Assembly (NCBI GenBank): GCA_964427005.1
Contig: CAYRTL010000003.1
Coordinates: forward strand, 45,150-109,149
DNA from: JAMXLO01 sp964427005
GTDB lineage: Bacteria; Pseudomonadota; Alphaproteobacteria; Acetobacterales; Acetobacteraceae
DNA length: 64,000 nucleotides
Direction: 5' to 3'
Positions 62,822 through 64,000 of this stretch are shown in pieces. A program made the translations under genes and the position numbers. The notes beneath the pieces are model-generated. The model made no database searches. It had not been told where the DNA came from and saw nothing but the letters and a program-made list of their open reading frames with translations. Position 1 is the stretch's first letter; each line of letters starts with the position of its first letter.

Positions 62822-63766
62822 CTAGCTGAACAACACCGAGGATAGCCGGCGACGTGCGGACGTGGTGGCCGGATCATCGGAGCCCCAAGCCTCGAAGAAT
62901 TTTAGCAGTTGTAGCCGGGCTGCGTCGTCATTCCAGCCGCGGTTGCGCCGGACAATTTCCAGCAACGCATCCGCGGCCTGTTCGCGTTCGCCAATCGCAT
63001 TCAGAGCTGTCGCAAGATCATAACGCGCCTGTAAATCGGCTGGGTCAGCGGCGACACGCGCCTGAAGGTCCTGCAACTGTCCCTTAGCCTTGCGTCCCTC
63101 TTCCGCCAACGCCAAGGCGCTGCGGGCACCGGCAATGTCAGCATGCTCGGCGATCTTTGCAGGAACCTGCTGCAGGGCATGACGGGCTTGGTCCTCCTGC
63201 CCGAGCGCCATTAACGCCCGGATCAGCCCTCCCCAAGCTTCAGCGTTCTCGGGTTCCTGCTGCAGCAATTCGCTGAACAACTCGCCTGCGTGTTGCACGT
63301 CGCCGGCGTCCATGGCCGCCTTGGCTTCTGCCAGCAGGTCAGCGCTGGGCATTGAGCCACCCGCAAGCTTCAGCAGATTTTCAACGAAGCGTTTTACTTC
63401 CGATTCGGGTAGCGCACCCTGGAATAGATCGGCAATCTGACCTTGCCAGAACGCGGCCACCGTGGGCACCGACTGCATGGGCAAGCCAAGTTGCGCCAAC
63501 TGCTGCACCAGCGAGCGGTTCTGGTCGATGTCGATCTTGACCAGCTTCACGCGCCCACCAGCGGACCGGACGACTTTTTCCAGAGTGGGCGTAAGCTGCT
63601 TGCAGGGGCCGCACCAAGTCGCCCAGAAGTCCACAAGAACGGGGAGGCTGCGAGAAGACTCGACTACCTCTTTCATGAAGGTCTTCTGGTCCCCGTCCAC
63701 AATCATAGCAGCTCCGTTCCCGGTGCCCTGTGTGGGTGGGTTCTGACCGATGATCAGCTCGTCCAT
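62822..63766 (-). CDS. Thioredoxin-TPR co-chaperone (YbbN/CnoX-like)
   Basis: 314 residues from the ATG at 63766, with AGGAG upstream. An N-terminal thioredoxin domain (about 25-135) has an intact WCGPC active site (VDFWATWCGPCKQL), unlike E. coli YbbN which lacks it. A TPR region (about 150-310) follows, with AKAAMDAGDVQHAGELFSELLQQEPENAEAWG and ALNAIGEREQAADALLEIV. CnoX proteins guard chaperone substrates from oxidation. Co-transcribed with LonN, Trm112 and DUF971. Confidence 0.93.
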   Translation of the reverse strand: MDELIIGQNPPTQGTGNGAAMIVDGDQKTFMKEVVESSRSLPVLVDFWATWCGPCKQLTPTLEKVVRSAGGRVKLVKIDIDQNRSLVQQLAQLGLPMQSVPTVAAFWQGQIADLFQGALPESEVKRFVENLLKLAGGSMPSADLLAEAKAAMDAGDVQHAGELFSELLQQEPENAEAWGGLIRALMALGQEDQARHALQQVPAKIAEHADIAGARSALALAEEGRKAKGQLQDLQARVAADPADLQARYDLATALNAIGEREQAADALLEIVRRNRGWNDDAARLQLLKFFEAWGSDDPATTSARRRLSSVLFS

Positions 63767-63866
63767 ACTCTCCTGGCCTTCGGTTCTGTCGAGCGATAGA
63801 TGTTGCGTCAGCGACGCCAGACAAGCGCCGCGGGCGGGTGGTTCACAGACCATGCCGTGGCCTGCT

Positions 63867-63893
63867 GCGGCTTGCAATCGGGGGGCAAGCCGC
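63867..63893. repeat. 9-bp stem-loop upstream of tRNA-Gly and ybbN
   Basis: GCGGCTTGC (63867-63875) pairs exactly with GCAAGCCGC (63885-63893), with a 9-nt loop. There is no T-tract on either strand, so it is not a clear terminator. It is in the divergent control region between the ybbN operon and tRNA-Gly. Confidence 0.5.
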
Positions 63894-63918
63894 CTAGAAA
63901 CCGCGCCCTGATCGGAGC

Positions 63919-63993
63919 GCGGGCGTAGCTCAGGGGTAGAGCATAACCTTGCCAAGGTTGGGGTCGAGGGTTCGAATCCCTTCGCCCGCTCCA
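63919..63993 (+). tRNA. tRNA-Gly (anticodon GCC)
   Basis: Full cloverleaf: acceptor stem GCGGGCG/CGCCCGC, D-arm GCTC/GAGC, anticodon stem TAACC/GGTTG with loop TTGCCAA (anticodon GCC), T-arm GAGGG-TTCGAAT-CCCTT, discriminator T and encoded CCA (63991-63993). It reads GGC and GGT codons. It is not a selenocysteine tRNA. Confidence 0.97.
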
Positions 63994-64000
63994 GAATTTC

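Noticed and set aside
63919..63993. tRNA at the right edge as a possible selenocysteine tRNA
   Set aside because: The anticodon is GCC, the acceptor stem has 7 bp and there is no long variable arm; it is tRNA-Gly.

Overview
The window looks like chromosomal DNA from a GC-rich alphaproteobacterium, most likely Rhodospirillales/Acetobacteraceae. The pointers are the rimP-nusA-ylxR-infB order, hopanoid side-chain genes next to dxs and ispA, a DUF1127 protein, MlaA/MlaC, and very tight packing with many 1-8 bp overlaps and almost no non-coding DNA. I see no insertion sequence, phage, integrase or CRISPR array. The organism is inferred from protein style only.

Layout. 1-2736 (minus) holds the transcription/translation operon rimP-nusA-ylxR, with infB starting at the left edge. 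3256-17272 is an accessory catabolic region: a plus-strand operon (Ldh-type dehydrogenase, molybdenum hydroxylase subunit, ThDP enzyme, FAD monooxygenase), then a luciferase-like oxidoreductase, threonine aldolase, TrmO, acyl-CoA dehydrogenase, MaoC hydratase, HpcH aldolase and a TPR-glycosyltransferase. 17269-25050 is an isoprenoid/hopanoid locus: hpnH-ispH leftward and ispA-dxs-hpnI-hpnJ rightward.

The most notable object lies at 25047-26676. An unrecognised 357-residue protein overlaps hpnJ by 4 bp. It is followed by a UGSC-family selenoprotein whose reading frame crosses an in-frame TGA at 26410-26412. The sequence at that point reads GD-U-GSC-SSC. Immediately downstream is an 8-bp hairpin with a GUC loop, placed exactly where a bacterial SECIS belongs. 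An ordinary gene caller would split this gene in two or call it a pseudogene.

26693-40028 is mostly housekeeping: an MBL hydrolase, an SDR, TsaC/Sua5, PepA, HolC, a GNAT, MlaC, MlaA, MetF, a UvrD/PcrA helicase, PrmA, DUF1127 and aminopeptidase P. 40039-57500 is again accessory: a ferredoxin reductase, a Rieske ferredoxin, two amidohydrolases, an aminotransferase, an SDR, an orphan oligopeptide-type binding protein, a TauD dioxygenase, an FAH hydrolase, a K+/H+ antiporter, MFS and DMT transporters, a gamma-glutamyltransferase and an S9 peptidase. 57563-63993 holds a DUF4130-UdgX fusion, an orphan OmpR-type regulator, RibA, an L,D-transpeptidase, DUF971, Trm112, a LonN-domain protein, a thioredoxin-TPR co-chaperone and tRNA-Gly(GCC).

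The catabolic clusters share a theme of peripheral oxidation of organic acids, aromatics and CoA esters, but no complete pathway can be read here. No selenocysteine machinery (selA, selB, selC, selD) lies in the window, so the selenoprotein call predicts that those genes are elsewhere in the genome.
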